Shown in pieces: positions 62,546 through 64,000 of a DNA stretch of 64,000 nucleotides (its first letter is position 1; every line of letters begins with the position of its first letter). The position numbers and the translations under genes are program-made. The DNA lies in the NCBI GenBank assembly GCA_028455995.1, contig JABELC010000003.1, positions 2,790,001 through 2,854,000 on the forward strand, given 5' to 3'. Origin of the DNA: Scleromitrula shiraiana. Lineage: Eukaryota > Ascomycota > Leotiomycetes > Helotiales > Sclerotiniaceae. The notes beneath the pieces are model-generated. The model saw only the letters and a list, made by a program, of their open reading frames with translations, had not been told where the DNA came from and searched no databases.

Positions 62546-63532
62546 GCTCTTGGAAAGCTATATTCGCCGAAGGACATACCGGTACATAGCGGATACAACC
62601 TTGAAATCTTGGAGCGGTCCGAAGAGTATGAGACCAGTAGCAATAGCATCTACAATTGAACCTTCATTATTCGTAAAAAAGAGTACTGCATTCATCTATG
62701 CATTATCCAGTGTGCATACAACATACCAAAAGTTGTAGTATGACTCTGCTGCAACCACTTTTCAACCAACCTTTCAAAACAACCCCCTTCAACCTTTCAA
62801 TTAACCTACCAACACAACATATGATACATATATACATACATACTTACATACTTACATACATACATACACCTTCCTACCATTGAAGTTTGAACTCTTCTCT
62901 TCCTTCGTTATTCCCTTTATATGTTCTTATCTTATTACCGGTGCAGCAGTACTATACTCATGAGTAGAACCCAAATCACATTAGTAACTTTACGTACAAT
63001 TTATTTATTTTATATTCATATGTAAGCACTTTTAAAACATTTTGTTCCTTCTTTTTTTTTATTTTTTTTTCTCCAAACATCTTGTCAATAATCGCAGTTG
63101 CGGGGTCCCTGGTCAATTCACCCTGACCTCCCTCAAAATTTGAACTTTGGTAGAGAACACTCGAGCGTTTGATTTCCTCGGCGCTTCGTAGACAACTCAT
63201 AACTCATAACTCATAACTCGCGCGTCTTGACTCTTTTCAAATTCAAAGACCAAATAATAATACTTTTCTCGTGGTTATTTTTATTAAACCTATAGTCCAA
63301 ATCTGATTGATTTGTGAAATTTCTGTAGTTTTAAAGAAAAAACTACTACGGGCTTCCTAAGAGTTTCCCTCCCCCTTCCCCATTCTTAATAGGAAAGAAA
63401 AGAGCGAACCAAAAAAAAAAAAAAAAAAAAAAATAACCCTTGAATCTTCGTTGCTAAGTTGTTTGGTTTCCATTGAGTTGGAGGCGCGTTGTTGGTGTTT
63501 GTCATTGGATACCTTGTTCCGTTTTCCGTATA

Positions 63533-63644
63533 GAAGAAGGGAGGAAAGAAGGGAAGAAGGGAAGAAGGGAAGAAGGTAAGAAGGGAAGAAGGGAAGAAGG
63601 TAAGAAGGGCAGAAGGGCAGGGCAGAAGGGCAGAGAGAGAGAGA
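63533..63644. repeat. Purine-only GAAGAAGGG tract
   Basis: About 110 nt of imperfect GGAAGAAGG and GCAGAAGG units ending in a GA run. Low-complexity DNA, no coding signal. Confidence 0.8.
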
Positions 63645-64000
63645 ATTAAAAAAAGAGGCCACCGACTACTGTTGGATTACCCTTTATAGCATTTATTATA
63701 TTATATTATACGCAAACGCAACATTGGGAGCACAATACAACAACAACAACAATAACAATAATAATAATAATAATAATCCATAATAATCCATAATACAGTA
63801 CAGTATCTTCGACTTCAAGGTTAATAACGCACGAGCATCTTTTTTCTTGAACACACGTCAAAAAAAAAAAAAGATCAGATCTTTTTTGGATTTGGTTTTC
63901 TAACCCAAATTTCAATTTTAATCCAATCATCATTTCACTTAATTACTTTTACAACAATTGACAAGCGCTTTCGAGTATCATCTTTTTTATTTCATCAATC

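Larger units (their letters stand above)
61364..64000. other. Non-coding, repeat-rich right flank
   Basis: No supportable gene up to the window edge. It holds the SSU72 promoter, a 9-nt minisatellite (62459-62545), a 23-nt A run (63411-63433), a GGAAGAA-type purine tract (63533-63644) and AAT repeats near 63750-63777. A gene beginning beyond the right edge cannot be excluded. Confidence 0.55.

Noticed and set aside
62398..62589. ORF encoding repeated VNP tripeptides
   Set aside because: It is a 9-nt minisatellite read through; no start context, domain or splice signals.
1..64000. CRISPR arrays, integrated virus or transposon genes
   Set aside because: No direct repeat-spacer array, integrase, transposase or reverse-transcriptase motif was recognised on either strand; CRISPR is not expected in a fungus.

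Overview
The window is nuclear DNA of a filamentous ascomycete. Genes are split by many short introns (about 47-121 nt, one of 196 nt) with GTAAGT-like donors, CTAAC-like branch sites and YAG acceptors. Intergenic spaces are AT-rich and full of microsatellites. The set of orthologues (class I myosin, NoxA, Spa2, Pal1, Dsk2, Ssu72, Usb1, mS38) fits a Pezizomycotina fungus. A Botrytis/Sclerotinia-type leotiomycete is my best guess from general style; it was not tested. All exon boundaries are read by eye from splice signals and phase; every intact model closes in frame from ATG to stop.

Layout. 1-1.2 kb: repeat-rich flank. 1.2-5.4 kb: one long gene with a C-terminal SET domain, although its two exons look like separate ORFs. 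6.5-6.8 kb: a probable small membrane protein. 6.9-8.0 kb (-): Usb1 U6 snRNA exonuclease. 9.3-10.8 kb: Pal1. 11.05-11.35 kb (-): coding-like remnant. 13.0-15.5 kb: GMC oxidoreductase pseudogene with three stop codons. 17.4-18.5 kb: mitoribosomal mS38/Cox24-like protein. 19.8-23.8 kb (-): class I myosin. 26.2-27.7 kb: PTH11-like rhodopsin-fold membrane protein. 28.4-30.3 kb (-): NoxA NADPH oxidase. 33.3 kb (-): intron-containing tRNA-Leu(UAA). 33.8-35.0 kb (-): quinone oxidoreductase. 36.5-37.9 kb: Dsk2.

40.2-51.4 kb is an accessory-looking block: cytochrome P450 (+), cytochrome P450 (-), secreted FAD-linked BBE-type oxidase (+), a second rhodopsin-fold protein (+) and an aldo/keto reductase (+). 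No polyketide, peptide or terpene synthase lies inside the window, so this is at most a tailoring-enzyme neighbourhood. 53.3-56.6 kb (-): Spa2. 56.6-60.5 kb is microsatellite- and minisatellite-dense non-coding DNA. 60.5-61.4 kb (-): Ssu72 CTD phosphatase. The last 2.6 kb is non-coding and repeat-rich.

Four genes (Pal1, myosin I, NoxA, Spa2) act at the hyphal cortex or tip in known fungi. Their proximity here is noted, but no functional linkage is shown by the sequence. I found no wholly new multi-gene system. The best leads are the unusual SET protein, the decayed GMC gene, an overlooked small membrane-protein gene, and three stop-free introns whose length is a multiple of three.
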